A stretch of DNA of 64,000 bases from Desulfobacula sp. Its GTDB lineage: Bacteria > Desulfobacterota > Desulfobacteria > Desulfobacterales > Desulfobacteraceae. Every line of letters starts with the position of its first letter. Position 1 is the first letter of the stretch. The stretch is from positions 148,244 to 212,243 of the forward strand of contig JAMPXP010000007.1 of assembly GCA_023701135.1 (NCBI GenBank), read 5' to 3'. Both the position numbers and the translations under genes were made by a program. Of the stretch, positions 1 to 8,943 are shown in pieces. The notes below the pieces were generated by a model. The model ran no database searches. It had not been told where the DNA came from and worked only from the letters and a program-made list of their open reading frames with translations.

Positions 1-1197
1 GGCATCAGGGATGAGGCCGAGATCAGGGGACATCGAAGAACCTATATCGGTTCCATGCCGGGAAGGATATTGCAGGGGCTTCGTCAGTGCGGGACCAATA
101 ACCCGGTATTCATGCTGGATGAAATCGACAAATTGGGAAATGATTTTCGGGGTGACCCGTCCTCAGCTCTGTTGGAGGCCCTTGATCCTGAGCAGAATTT
201 TGAATTCTCAGATCATTATCTTAATATGCCCTTTGATCTTTCCAATGTGCTTTTCATCCTGACGGCCAATATTTCCGATACCATTCCATCGGCATTGCTT
301 GACAGGATGGAAGTGATCGGGGTTCCCGGATACACCCGGGAGGAAAAAAAGGCCATTGCCCAAAAATACATCCTTCCCAGAAAATTAAAGGATAACGGGC
401 TGATTCGCAGATCGGTCAATTTCAGTTCAGGCGCCATTGAATCCATCATTGCCGACTATACTCTGGAAGCCGGGTTGAGAGGTCTTGAGCGGAAGCTCGA
501 TACCATTTGCAGAAAAATAGCAAGAAAGATAGCCGAGGGTAAAAAGGGGAAATTCACCATTACCCGGCAAAACCTGACCACTTATCTTGGGCCGCCCCAG
601 TTTATAGCAGAACTGGACCAGGAAGAAAGTCAGGTCGGCTTGGCTACGGGGCTTGCATGGACGGAAGTCGGCGGTGAGCAGCTTTATATTGAAGTCGCCC
701 TTTACCAGGGCAAGGGCGAACTCCTGGTGACGGGCCAGATCGGTGAAGTCATGCAGGAATCTGCCCGGGCGGCACTGACCTATGCCAAATCCAATGCAGA
801 TAAATTTGATATCAGCAAAGAAGATCTGGATAACAATGATATCCACATCCATGTCCCGGCCGGTGCAATCCCCAAGGATGGGCCTTCTGCCGGCATTGCC
901 ATGGCAACGGCATTAATTTCAGCCTTTACCGGCCGCAAGGTAAACAACAAGGTCGGGATGACGGGGGAGATTTCTTTGCGGGGAAGGGTATTGCCCATCG
1001 GAGGACTCAAAGAAAAAGCCCTGGGCGCTTTACAGGCAGGAATCGAGCACATCATCATTCCGGAAAAAAACAGAAAGGATTTATATGATTTGCCCAAGGT
1101 AATTAAAAATAAAATGAAATTTACCTGTGTCCGGGATATAAAAGAAGTCCTTGAAATCGCCCTGGAAAAAAAAGATGGACCGGAAGACGTCCAATAA
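1..1197 (+). CDS. lon: Lon ATP-dependent protease, C-terminal part (5' end outside window)
   Basis: The reading frame is open from the first base, so this is the last 398 codons of a longer gene. Lon degrades misfolded and regulatory proteins in the cytoplasm as a hexameric AAA+ machine. Visible in order are the end of the AAA+ module (a DEIDK Walker B at about codons 40-44, then sensor regions), the helical small domain, and the serine protease domain. The protease domain carries the Ser-Lys dyad: Ser in PKDGPSAG at bases 886-888 and Lys in GGLKEK at 1009-1011. The catalytic parts present look intact. The stop overlaps the start of tsaB. Bacterial Lon is often heat-shock regulated, but its promoter lies outside the window. 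Confidence 0.97.
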   Translation, partial: GIRDEAEIRGHRRTYIGSMPGRILQGLRQCGTNNPVFMLDEIDKLGNDFRGDPSSALLEALDPEQNFEFSDHYLNMPFDLSNVLFILTANISDTIPSALLDRMEVIGVPGYTREEKKAIAQKYILPRKLKDNGLIRRSVNFSSGAIESIIADYTLEAGLRGLERKLDTICRKIARKIAEGKKGKFTITRQNLTTYLGPPQFIAELDQEESQVGLATGLAWTEVGGEQLYIEVALYQGKGELLVTGQIGEVMQESARAALTYAKSNADKFDISKEDLDNNDIHIHVPAGAIPKDGPSAGIAMATALISAFTGRKVNNKVGMTGEISLRGRVLPIGGLKEKALGALQAGIEHIIIPEKNRKDLYDLPKVIKNKMKFTCVRDIKEVLEIALEKKDGPEDVQ

Positions 1198-1891
1198 TTT
1201 AAAACTTCTCGCCCTGAGTACGGCGGAACAAGGATGCAGCCTTGCCATAGTGAACGGGTTTTCACTGGTATATGAAGAATTCAGGACAACCCGGTCGACC
1301 CATTCCAGCCGGGTTTTAAAAATGATTGAGGATATGCTGAAAAATCGAGTTGGGGCGGCACTGGATGATATTGACGGGTTTGTGGTGGCCAGGGGGCCGG
1401 GCAGTTTTACAGGACTCAGAATCGGCATCAGTGTTATCAAGGGCCTTTCCTATGCCATGAACAAACCGGTGGCGGGAGTCTCAAGCCTTGACGGCATTGC
1501 CTTTCGATTCTCCTGCACATCGATTCCGGTGTGCGCCATGATGGATGCAAAAAGAGGCGAAGTCTATTGCTCGATTTATCATTTCAATGAAGGCCGCCTG
1601 ACTGAAAAGTCACCAGAGGTCGTTGCCGGCCCCAAAGAGGCCGTTGCCATGACAAAGGGAAAACCGGCATTATTCGCCGGTTCAGGATCAAAAGCCTATA
1701 AAGAGATGATCGAACAGGAAGCAAACCAGCCGGTTTTTACCCAAAGTTTTTTCGATTATACCAGTGCCGCAGCTCTGGTTCAGTCCATGTATTTTCGAGA
1801 CACTTATTTTTCTGAATCCGGACAGGACCTTCTACCGAAATATATTCGGAAATCAGATGCGGAATTACCGATTAAGAGCCCTGGATATTGA
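1175..1891 (+). CDS. tsaB: tRNA threonylcarbamoyladenosine biosynthesis protein TsaB
   Basis: TsaB is the non-catalytic partner of TsaD in the complex that makes t6A at position 37 of ANN-decoding tRNAs. The 238-residue product has the actin-like ASKHA fold signature: an N-terminal LALSTAEQG strand-loop and the diagnostic GPGSFTGLRIG motif near residues 74-84. ATG 1175 was chosen over an in-frame TTG at 1151, which would add eight residues not expected for the family; the start still lies 23 bases inside lon. The Asp often found in the first loop (IDT) is Ser here. Length fits the family (about 230). Confidence 0.93.
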   Translation: MDRKTSNNLKLLALSTAEQGCSLAIVNGFSLVYEEFRTTRSTHSSRVLKMIEDMLKNRVGAALDDIDGFVVARGPGSFTGLRIGISVIKGLSYAMNKPVAGVSSLDGIAFRFSCTSIPVCAMMDAKRGEVYCSIYHFNEGRLTEKSPEVVAGPKEAVAMTKGKPALFAGSGSKAYKEMIEQEANQPVFTQSFFDYTSAAALVQSMYFRDTYFSESGQDLLPKYIRKSDAELPIKSPGY

Positions 1892-1945
1892 CATAAAAAT
1901 CATTCCTTGATATTGTAAGCGCCTCATTAATATGGGATCAAAAAT

Positions 1946-2608
1946 ATGGATAATTCAAAATGGCCGGCGAGGGCGGTTCTGCCTGTTGCTCAACCCGGCC
2001 TGATATTTATTGTTATAGCCATCCTTTTTACAGGGATGTTTTTTTATTTTGGGTGGATGGGTTTTGCCTGGATCTCTTTGGCGTTGACAGGGTTCATCAC
2101 TTGGTTTTTTCGAGATCCGGACCGTGACATTCCCAAGGATGAGAAAGGGCTTATATCCCCTGCCGACGGCAAGGTGATCGTGGTTGAAAAGCAACCCGGA
2201 TGTGAGTATTTAAACGGGCCCTGTATTAAGGTCAGCATTTTTATGAATGTGTTTAATGTCCATGTGAACCGGGTCCCCTTTGATGGTACGGTGCAAAAAA
2301 TTCAATACACCCCTGGGAAATTCATCAATGCCTCGTTTGATAAAGCATCTGTTCACAATGAAAGAAATGCGCTGGTTGTAAAGACACCGGATGGAGCAGA
2401 GTATGCCGTTGTCCAGATAGCCGGGCTCATTGCCAGAAGAATTGTGAATTGCGTCAAGGAAAGAGAGAAAATCACAAAGGGAGACAGATACGGTATGATC
2501 CGGTTCGGTTCCCGGCTGGATTTATATCTTCCTGATGATTTTGATGTTGCCGTCCATGTTGGTGAAAAGACAAAGGCAGGATCCACTATCCTAGGGTATA
2601 TGAAATAG
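1946..2608 (+). CDS. psd: Phosphatidylserine decarboxylase proenzyme, short form
   Basis: Converts phosphatidylserine to phosphatidylethanolamine at the inner membrane. The 220-residue product matches the short class: two hydrophobic segments near residues 12-50, then the catalytic domain with FMNVFNVHVNR at about 95-105. The self-cleavage site is in RFGSRLDLYLP, where Ser189 should become the pyruvoyl cofactor, splitting the proenzyme into a large beta and a short (about 32-residue) alpha chain. It lies 15 bases upstream of pssA, which makes its substrate, so the two form a phosphatidylethanolamine operon. Confidence 0.95.
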   Translation: MDNSKWPARAVLPVAQPGLIFIVIAILFTGMFFYFGWMGFAWISLALTGFITWFFRDPDRDIPKDEKGLISPADGKVIVVEKQPGCEYLNGPCIKVSIFMNVFNVHVNRVPFDGTVQKIQYTPGKFINASFDKASVHNERNALVVKTPDGAEYAVVQIAGLIARRIVNCVKEREKITKGDRYGMIRFGSRLDLYLPDDFDVAVHVGEKTKAGSTILGYMK

Positions 2609-2623
2609 ATGAGGATCTAAAAG

Positions 2624-3367
2624 GTGCAGCGCAGAAATTTTAAGAGAAGTATTTATATTCTTCCCAATTTGTTCACCTCCATGAATTTATTCTGCGGCTA
2701 CTATTCCATTATGGCATCAATCCAGTTTAAATTTTTAGAGGCTGCCATTGCTATTCTTATTGCCGCCGTCTTTGATCTTTTGGATGGAAAAATAGCCAGG
2801 GCAACGCATACTACCAGCAAATTCGGTATGGAATATGACTCTCTGGCAGATCTTATCAGTTTTGGATTGGCCCCGGCCCTTCTCATCTTCCTGTGGGCGC
2901 TTCAAACAACCGGAAGATATGGCTGGTCCGCAGCCCTGCTATTTACGGTTTGTGGCGCATTGAGGCTTGCCAGGTTCAATACCAATACCTCATCCGGACC
3001 TGATTTCGAAGGCTTGCCCATTCCGGCTGCGGCAGCCATGAATGTTTCCCTTGTTCTTTTTTTTCACCGGCTTGAAATCGATCCTGAGCCCTATAAATCA
3101 GCCATCCTGGTATTGATGTGGATTCTGTCCTTTTGCATGGTCAGTTCCTTTCCCTATAAAAGTCTGAAAAAAGTATCGTTTTTTAAAAGTCTGAAATTCA
3201 ACCGGCTTGTCGGTCTGATTCTTGTTTTCATTTTTACTGCAACAGAACCCTATATTCTTCTGTTCATAGTGTTTTTATCATATGTCCTGTCAGGCCCGGT
3301 GTCGTCACTGCTGTATCCTCATGCCCCAAAAGGTGAAGAAGAGCGGTACATTGACGAAGAGCTTTAA
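2624..3367 (+). CDS. pssA: CDP-diacylglycerol--serine O-phosphatidyltransferase
   Basis: Transfers phosphatidyl from CDP-diacylglycerol to L-serine, giving phosphatidylserine for the adjacent decarboxylase. The CDP-alcohol phosphotransferase motif is at residues 51-74 (DG..AR, then G, DS..D), with the Asp residues that bind the metals. About eight hydrophobic segments follow through a 247-residue protein, typical of the Bacillus-type integral membrane PssA rather than the peripheral E. coli type. The start is GTG at 2624, set by a GAGGAT ribosome site at 2611 and the position after the psd stop. Confidence 0.95.
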   Translation: MQRRNFKRSIYILPNLFTSMNLFCGYYSIMASIQFKFLEAAIAILIAAVFDLLDGKIARATHTTSKFGMEYDSLADLISFGLAPALLIFLWALQTTGRYGWSAALLFTVCGALRLARFNTNTSSGPDFEGLPIPAAAAMNVSLVLFFHRLEIDPEPYKSAILVLMWILSFCMVSSFPYKSLKKVSFFKSLKFNRLVGLILVFIFTATEPYILLFIVFLSYVLSGPVSSLLYPHAPKGEEERYIDEEL

Positions 3368-3398
3368 AAAAACAAATCAAACGGAGTGAACTAAAAAC

Positions 3399-3866
3399 TT
3401 GGAACAAGTACCCATTACAAAAGAAGGCTATGCTGCTTTAAAAAAAGAACTGGAACGGTTAAAGACCATTGAAAGACCTGAAACGATAAGGTCCATTGAG
3501 ATTGCCAGGGCCCATGGAGATCTTTCTGAAAATGCGGAATATCATGCGGCAAAGGAAAGACAATCTTTTCTGGAAGGCCGGATCGGTGAACTCAGTTATA
3601 AACTCGGAAATGCAAAAATAATTGATCCCCAAACCGTTCCAAAGGATTGTGTCAGATTTGCAAGCAAGGTCCGTGTTGAGAACATGGATTCGGAAGAAGA
3701 AGTGGAATATATGATTGTCGGGCCTGACGAAGCAGATATTAAACAGGGGAAGATTTCGGTTTCTTCTCCCTTGGGAAGTGCTCTTATAGGTAAAAAACCC
3801 GGTGATGAGGCTGTACTGCAGGCCCCGGGCGGGAAAAGAGTTTATGAGATTTTAGAGATTATTTAA
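3399..3866 (+). CDS. greA: Transcription elongation factor GreA
   Basis: GreA rescues backtracked RNA polymerase by stimulating transcript cleavage through the secondary channel. The 155-residue product has the standard layout: an N-terminal antiparallel coiled coil (about 1-75, with the LSENAEYHAAKE tip region near residues 45-56) and a C-terminal FKBP-like domain (about 80-155). The start is TTG at 3399, supported by the ACGGAG ribosome site at 3381-3386 and by the conserved N-terminus MEQVPITKEGYAALKKEL. The next gene, rpoZ, also encodes an RNA polymerase-associated protein. Confidence 0.96.
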   Translation: MEQVPITKEGYAALKKELERLKTIERPETIRSIEIARAHGDLSENAEYHAAKERQSFLEGRIGELSYKLGNAKIIDPQTVPKDCVRFASKVRVENMDSEEEVEYMIVGPDEADIKQGKISVSSPLGSALIGKKPGDEAVLQAPGGKRVYEILEII

Positions 3867-3885
3867 CTATAGTGGAGGTATTGCT

Positions 3886-4095
3886 TTGGCAAGAGTTACA
3901 ATTGAAGATTGTCTGAAAAATGTGGATAATCGATTTACACTGGTTCATCTGGCGGCAAAAAGAGTCCGGCAGATAAGAGAAGGGGCCGACCTGTTGGTAA
4001 AATCATCGAAAAATGGCGATGTTGTTTCGGTTTTAAGGGAAATTGCCGCCAACCGGATTGTGGTCAAAAAAAAGAAGGATAAGGATGAGGAATAA
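3886..4095 (+). CDS. rpoZ: DNA-directed RNA polymerase omega subunit
   Basis: Omega helps fold and retain the beta-prime subunit of RNA polymerase. The 69-residue product begins MARVTIEDCLKNVDNRF and continues with the conserved LVHLAAKRVRQIREG helix, matching the family along its length and ending in a charged tail. The start is TTG at 3886, set by the GTGGAGGT site at about 3873-3880. It sits 19 bases after greA and is followed closely by a TtcA-type gene, so it is probably co-transcribed with both. Confidence 0.95.
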   Translation: MARVTIEDCLKNVDNRFTLVHLAAKRVRQIREGADLLVKSSKNGDVVSVLREIAANRIVVKKKKDKDEE

Positions 4096-4109
4096 AGGCT
4101 GATTAAGGA

Positions 4110-4844
4110 GTGAAGAGCAGCCTGAAAAAAAAGATAGCCCATTCGGTGGGAAAGGCTATCTTTGACTGGAAAATGATCCTTGACAAAGAAAAGATTCTGG
4201 TGGGCATATCCGGCGGAAAGGATAGCCAGGCCCTTCTGAATATTTTATTTTCTTTTAAGAAAAAAGCGCCTGTGGATTTTGAAATTCTGCCGGTCCATAT
4301 TGATGCCGGGTTTCAGGATTCCTTTGCAGAAGATCTTGGTCAATATGTTGAACAGGCATATGGTCCTTTAAAAATTGAGTATAAGAATTATGGCATCCTT
4401 GCCCATTCTCTTGAAAATAAAGAGAATCCATGCTTTCTTTGTTCCCGCCTGAGAAGAAACAGGCTGTTTGAAATGGCAAAAGAGCAGGGATGCCAAAAAA
4501 TTGCATTGGGCCATAATAAGGATGATATCATTGAGACCCTGTTTATTAACATGTTTTATGCCGGAAAGATAGCGACCATGAAACCCAAACAGTCTTTCTT
4601 CGGCGGAACCCTTGATATCATCAGGCCGTTGTCATATGTTGAAAAAAAGGATATTGTAAAATTTGCTCAATCCCTTGGCTTGCCTGAGTTTAGGAACAAC
4701 TGCCCCAGTGCGGATCGAACAAAACGGACAGAGATAAGGCAAATGCTGGAAGATTTATATAACCATAATCAAAATATCAAAGGCAATATATTTAGGTCCC
4801 TGGGGAATATAGTGCCGGAGTATCTGCTGAACAGACAAATATGA
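4110..4844 (+). CDS. TtcA-family tRNA thiolation-type ATPase
   Basis: An adenine-nucleotide alpha-hydrolase of the TtcA/TtuA group, which activates tRNA bases for sulfur transfer. Seen in the 244-residue product: the PP-loop SGGKDS at residues 34-39, a CFLC pair (Cys108, Cys111) and Cys198 in NNCPS, the three cysteines that in TtcA bind an iron-sulfur cluster. The start is GTG at 4110 after an AAGGAG site. The final ATGA overlaps the start of folE2 by four bases. TtcA itself makes 2-thiocytidine at position 32 of tRNA; substrate identity here is inferred only from family. Confidence 0.85.
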   Translation: MKSSLKKKIAHSVGKAIFDWKMILDKEKILVGISGGKDSQALLNILFSFKKKAPVDFEILPVHIDAGFQDSFAEDLGQYVEQAYGPLKIEYKNYGILAHSLENKENPCFLCSRLRRNRLFEMAKEQGCQKIALGHNKDDIIETLFINMFYAGKIATMKPKQSFFGGTLDIIRPLSYVEKKDIVKFAQSLGLPEFRNNCPSADRTKRTEIRQMLEDLYNHNQNIKGNIFRSLGNIVPEYLLNRQI

Positions 4845-5620
4845 TAGATATTCAGAACCAGCCGGATTACAGAAATATTCCCATAGATAAAGTCGGAATA
4901 AAAGGATTGAAATACCCGGTAAAAGTATTGGATAAGACCACGGGCCTTCAATCGACGGTTGCCCAGATCAATATGTATGTGGATCTGCCCCACCATTGCA
5001 AAGGAACCCACATGAGCAGATTTGTTGAAATCCTGAATCTGGTCAGAACAAAGGTATCTCTGGAATCTTTAACCAATATCCTGGAGGATATGAAAACCAT
5101 TCTCGGGGCAAAATCTTCCCATATTGAAATTTCATTTCCCTATTTTATCGAAAAAAAATCACCTGAAACAGGATCAAAGGGATTGATGGATTATAATTGT
5201 TCCATTATCGGATCTTCCAACGGCAAAAAAAATACCGATATCGTTCTCACCGTGGCAGTCCCGGTCACATCTGTCTGTCCCTGTTCAAAGGAAATCAGCG
5301 AATATGGGGCCCACAATCAGCGCGGTGAAGTGTTGGTCAGCACTCGGTTCAAGAAATTCATATGGATCGAGGATATAGTCGGGCTGGTTGAGGCCTCGGC
5401 ATCCTGTGATATTTTTTCCGTGCTGAAAAGGGAAGATGAAAAATATGTTACGGAAAAAGCCTATAACAATCCAAAATTTGTCGAAGACATCACAAGGGAT
5501 GTGGCCCAGGAGCTGATGGCCGATAAAAATATTACCTGGTTTTCCGTAAGCGCTGAAAATTTCGAGTCCATTCATAACCACAGTGCCTATGCCTATATCG
5601 AAAGAGGGGGACTCTCCTGA
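4841..5620 (+). CDS. folE2: GTP cyclohydrolase I type 2 (FolE2)
   Basis: Opens GTP to 7,8-dihydroneopterin triphosphate, the first step to folate and some modified tRNA bases; this type can use metals other than zinc. The 259-residue product shows HHCKGTHMSRF at residues 51-61 and PVTSVCPCSKEIS at 141-153, where the conserved catalytic or metal-binding Cys lies. The late HNHSAYAY segment (about 245-252) is also typical. It is coupled to the preceding TtcA-like gene by an ATGA overlap. Its stop is only nine bases from the convergent PBP4-type gene. Confidence 0.95.
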   Translation: MIDIQNQPDYRNIPIDKVGIKGLKYPVKVLDKTTGLQSTVAQINMYVDLPHHCKGTHMSRFVEILNLVRTKVSLESLTNILEDMKTILGAKSSHIEISFPYFIEKKSPETGSKGLMDYNCSIIGSSNGKKNTDIVLTVAVPVTSVCPCSKEISEYGAHNQRGEVLVSTRFKKFIWIEDIVGLVEASASCDIFSVLKREDEKYVTEKAYNNPKFVEDITRDVAQELMADKNITWFSVSAENFESIHNHSAYAYIERGGLS

Positions 5621-5629
5621 TTTTTTTTA

Positions 5630-6823
5630 TCATTGCAGTTGATTTGTCATATTTTTGAGATGATTCAGAATACTCTCATAGCCCTTGTTCTCCTTGTTTA
5701 TCATGATAATATAAGGGTAAAGCCTCCCATTTTTCCCTGATAAATATCCTGCCCGGGTCCGGACGCCGGTCAAGGTTCCTGTTTTAAAAAATTCATTTTC
5801 TTCGTGTTTCAGCAATCCATGATAAGGCATGAATTTGCCCAATACCTTCAGCATTTCGTTGGGTGAAATTCTGTTTCCCCTTGAAAGCCCGGAGCCTTCG
5901 TCGATGGTGAGATCTGTCAGGCCCAAATGCCGGCGTGAGAAATCCTGAACCGCCCGGACCCCTTTTTCAAGCGTTGCCGGTTCTCCAAAGAGTTTAGCGC
6001 CCATGGATAATAGAAGCTGATTGGCAATGAAATTATTGGAGTATTGCAGCAGGCTTTGAATGACTGCCTTTAATTCATGGGGAGACTGGAAGACACGGGG
6101 AGCAGAATTGTTTAAGGCAAATGCCTGGACTTGGACCGAGCCTGTGACAGGTATTTTTTTTTCAAGAAAATATTTCAGCAATAATCCTGGATACAAATCA
6201 CTTTGCTCGCGTGAGAGGGTGATTCGTCCCTGTCTTAAATTGGTTTTTCTGATATCGGCATGGAAAAAATCCAGCAAAGGGGTCTGAGGTTCGCCGCTGA
6301 TAAAGCATTTTTTGTCCTTGTCCCATTGGAAATGGATGGTGTTGAAATTGGCACACAGTGCTCCCACCGGGGCATCATACGGGTTTAAAGAGTCTCCTTT
6401 GCCCGGAATATCAATGGGTTTCGCGTAATAGGAGGGGTCGATAATGATATGGCGGATCTCTTTTATCTTGGCTTTTAAAAGGATGTCTTGACTCAAGTCC
6501 TGGATAATTTCGGAAGTCAATAACGGATCCCCATATCCTTTGATATAAACATTTTTTGATGGTGCATCATAATCATAATGCGTGGGGAAGTGATAGGCTT
6601 CCCCCAGAATGTGAATGGCGGCAAGACTGGTCAGGATTTTTAAGGTTGAAGCCGGCACAAATGGTTTTTCTTTGTTTTGAGCATAGAGGATCCGGCCCTG
6701 GTCATCCGCCAAAATGATCCCCGCATTCACGGTCTCAGCATAAACGCAGGGAATCATGGATAAGAAAACAAGCCCGGTCAATATCCCGGAAAGGATTAAA
6801 ACAGTTAATTTTTTCTTAGTCAT
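5630..6823 (-). CDS. dacB: D-alanyl-D-alanine carboxypeptidase/endopeptidase (PBP4 type, S13)
   Basis: A periplasmic peptidoglycan hydrolase that trims or opens D-Ala peptide bonds. The signal peptide covers residues 1-29, with predicted cleavage after VYA. The three penicillin-binding motifs are present: Ser59-x-x-Lys62 (STLK), SNN at 262-264 and KTG at 347-349. At 397 residues it is shorter than E. coli DacB (477), suggesting smaller insert domains. Its start overlaps the end of the upstream aminopeptidase gene by eight bases, so translation is coupled. Transcription runs against folE2. Confidence 0.93.
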   Translation of the reverse strand: MTKKKLTVLILSGILTGLVFLSMIPCVYAETVNAGIILADDQGRILYAQNKEKPFVPASTLKILTSLAAIHILGEAYHFPTHYDYDAPSKNVYIKGYGDPLLTSEIIQDLSQDILLKAKIKEIRHIIIDPSYYAKPIDIPGKGDSLNPYDAPVGALCANFNTIHFQWDKDKKCFISGEPQTPLLDFFHADIRKTNLRQGRITLSREQSDLYPGLLLKYFLEKKIPVTGSVQVQAFALNNSAPRVFQSPHELKAVIQSLLQYSNNFIANQLLLSMGAKLFGEPATLEKGVRAVQDFSRRHLGLTDLTIDEGSGLSRGNRISPNEMLKVLGKFMPYHGLLKHEENEFFKTGTLTGVRTRAGYLSGKNGRLYPYIIMINKENKGYESILNHLKNMTNQLQ

Positions 6824-8243
6824 TATCTTTATAAAAGGCCTTATACCCCAGATAGGTCATGTACACATCTGCCTTGCTGGATATCTCAAAGGGAGAATGC
6901 ATGGAAAGAAGTGAAGGACCGCAGTCAAGGACATTCATCCCGAATTTGGCCAGGAATTTAGCCACGGTGCCGCCGCCGCCCTGATCGATTTTTCCCAGTT
7001 CGCCGGTCTGCCAGACAATATGATTGTGATTGAAAATCTGCCGGATTTTACCGACAAATTCAGAACCGGCATCGCTGGCCCCGGATTTGCCGCCGACACC
7101 GGTAAATTTGGTGATGCAGATGCCGAATCCCAGTTTTGCAGCATTCATGGCCTCATGGACATCCTTGAAATCGGGGTCCATGGCGGCATTCACATCGGCC
7201 GAAAGGCAGGATGAATGAATCAATGCCTTTCTAAGAGATCTGTTGTCGGTATTTTCACCGCTGATAAGGAGAAGATCGGACATGAAATCTTCCAGGAAAT
7301 TGGATTTTGCCCCGCTGCTGCCCTCACTACCGATTTCTTCTTTGTCAAAGAAAAGGGCCATGATTGTTTTTTCGGAGGGCTCTGAATCCAGAAACGCTTC
7401 AAGGCTTGTAAAGGCACAGACCCGGTCATCCTGTCCATAGGCGCCGATCAAGGATCGGTCAAATCCGACATCCCTTGCCTTTTCCGAGGGGACGGCTTCT
7501 ATTTCGGCACTGACAAAATCCTCTTCCGTAATACCATATTGATCAAATAAGCAGTTCAAGACCCCTAACTTAAACCGGTCTTTTTCATCTTTCCCCCCCA
7601 AGGGAAGGCTTCCGACGACCAGATTTAATTTTTCTCCCTCAAACACTTCTGAAATATTTTTGTTGGCTTGAGTTTTTCCTGCCAGATGGGGCAGAAGGTC
7701 TGTAATGGTAAAGACCGGGTCACTGGGATGTTCGCCGATGGTAATATCAACCCGTTCATTATTGGATTTGATAATGGTCCCGTGAAGGGCCAAAGGCAAG
7801 GCCAGCCAGTGATATTTCCGGATTCCGCCATAATAATGGGTTTTCATCAACCCCATGCTCAGGTCTTCATAGATGGGGTTCTGTTTTAAATCCAGCCTCG
7901 GGGAATCAATATGGGAGGCAATAATATTGGCGCCGCGCCCGGACAGTTTTTTCCCGAGGACGGCCAGGGCCACACAGCGGCCCTGAAAAATTTTATATAC
8001 TTTTTTGATGTTTTTGTGGGTTTTTCCCAAAACCGTATCAATATCTACAAATCCTTTTTGTTTTGCAGCGTCGATAATTTGACGGGCCGCTTCTCTTTCG
8101 GTCTTGGATTGGTCTAAAAACGCCTTGTATTTTTCACAGAACGGGAAAACCTGGTCCTGATCTTTTTTATCGAGCGCATCAAACACAAGCGGCTGTTTTT
8201 TAAGCAAGGTTTCTCTGATTTTTTTAATCCGGGTTTTATTCAT
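6816..8243 (-). CDS. apeB: M18-family aminopeptidase
   Basis: A cytoplasmic di-metal aminopeptidase that removes N-terminal residues, often acidic ones, from peptides. Metal-site motifs of family M18 are in order: SHIDSPRLD with His111 and Asp113, GQDDR near 270-274, the DKEEIGSEG pair Glu302/Glu303, SADVNAAMD, and MHSPFE with His449. Length 475 is typical. It is the middle gene of a minus-strand operon: a small exported protein lies 18 bases upstream and the PBP4-type gene overlaps its end. A symbol is given by family similarity; the preferred substrate is not known. Confidence 0.9.
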   Translation of the reverse strand: MNKTRIKKIRETLLKKQPLVFDALDKKDQDQVFPFCEKYKAFLDQSKTEREAARQIIDAAKQKGFVDIDTVLGKTHKNIKKVYKIFQGRCVALAVLGKKLSGRGANIIASHIDSPRLDLKQNPIYEDLSMGLMKTHYYGGIRKYHWLALPLALHGTIIKSNNERVDITIGEHPSDPVFTITDLLPHLAGKTQANKNISEVFEGEKLNLVVGSLPLGGKDEKDRFKLGVLNCLFDQYGITEEDFVSAEIEAVPSEKARDVGFDRSLIGAYGQDDRVCAFTSLEAFLDSEPSEKTIMALFFDKEEIGSEGSSGAKSNFLEDFMSDLLLISGENTDNRSLRKALIHSSCLSADVNAAMDPDFKDVHEAMNAAKLGFGICITKFTGVGGKSGASDAGSEFVGKIRQIFNHNHIVWQTGELGKIDQGGGGTVAKFLAKFGMNVLDCGPSLLSMHSPFEISSKADVYMTYLGYKAFYKDND

Positions 8244-8261
8244 TGATACAGCCCTTTCTTT

Positions 8262-8804
8262 CTATTTGAACAATTGAAAAAAATCATTCACCATTTCTTT
8301 GATCCGATGTTTCATTTTCAGCTTCTCCCACCTGTCGGGAAAGGCAATGGGGCAAAAATCAACCCTGACTTCATACACGTATTCGTTTTGTTCTTCAAGG
8401 TAAGTCTTTTTTTGAAGGGTTAAAGAGGCCATGATGACACCTTCATAGCTGATTACCGTATCATTATCCTTTGTCTTTACGGATTTTAATCCGTGATCGA
8501 CGAGTATATTTTTTAAGGCATTCTCTTTGATGCGCTGCTGGGCAGACTCATTTGATTCTCCGGGATCGGCAGATATTACTCCTGAAATAAGAATCTGAGA
8601 AAATTTTTCCGCCCGGAAATCGTTTTTTGACGGTACCATCAATAGATTGTCATCAACCAGTTTGTTTTTCGATGATTTGATATCGTATTTAATATAATAG
8701 GTATTCAGTCCTTCATCCGGGTATGTTGCAGGAATAAATACCCATATGGCCGGTAATGTACAACACCAGAGATACAGGAAGCAGGGTTTAAAAGCAGCAG
8801 GCAT
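8262..8804 (-). CDS. Exported protein of unknown function
   Basis: I do not recognise this 180-residue protein. Its first 26 residues contain a hydrophobic, cysteine- and tryptophan-rich stretch that looks like a signal peptide or membrane anchor. The middle carries an alanine/glutamate helix (about residues 85-105) followed by alternating strands up to FCPIAFPDRW near 150. The helix-strand pattern recalls LPP20-type envelope proteins such as the divergent neighbour at 8944, but the likeness is weak. No clear ribosome site precedes the start, so the true start is uncertain. It leads the operon with the aminopeptidase and the PBP4-type peptidase. Confidence 0.6.
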   Translation of the reverse strand: MPAAFKPCFLYLWCCTLPAIWVFIPATYPDEGLNTYYIKYDIKSSKNKLVDDNLLMVPSKNDFRAEKFSQILISGVISADPGESNESAQQRIKENALKNILVDHGLKSVKTKDNDTVISYEGVIMASLTLQKKTYLEEQNEYVYEVRVDFCPIAFPDRWEKLKMKHRIKEMVNDFFQLFK

Positions 8805-8916
8805 GGTTTTTGAATATATTCTTCGTGGATTAAAGTTAACAGTAAATCCTGACGATTTATCAGTATCATGAAAAATTGTGAGGAATCAATGTAAAAAGGT
8901 TTTTAGGGTGTTTAGG

Positions 8917-8922
8917 TATAAT
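8917..8922 (+). promoter_or_regulatory. Candidate -10 box for the lipoprotein gene
   Basis: A perfect TATAAT lies 22 bases before the start of the lipoprotein gene in the divergent gap 8805-8943. No good -35 hexamer is seen 16-18 bases upstream, so the call is tentative. The implied transcript would have a leader of about 15 bases containing the ribosome site. Confidence 0.35.
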
Positions 8923-8943
8923 CAGTTGAAAGGGGAAGGGAAG

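Noticed and set aside
427..1440. Long minus-strand open frames opposite lon and tsaB
   Set aside because: They lie antisense to well-recognised genes, have no ribosome sites and no protein-like motifs.
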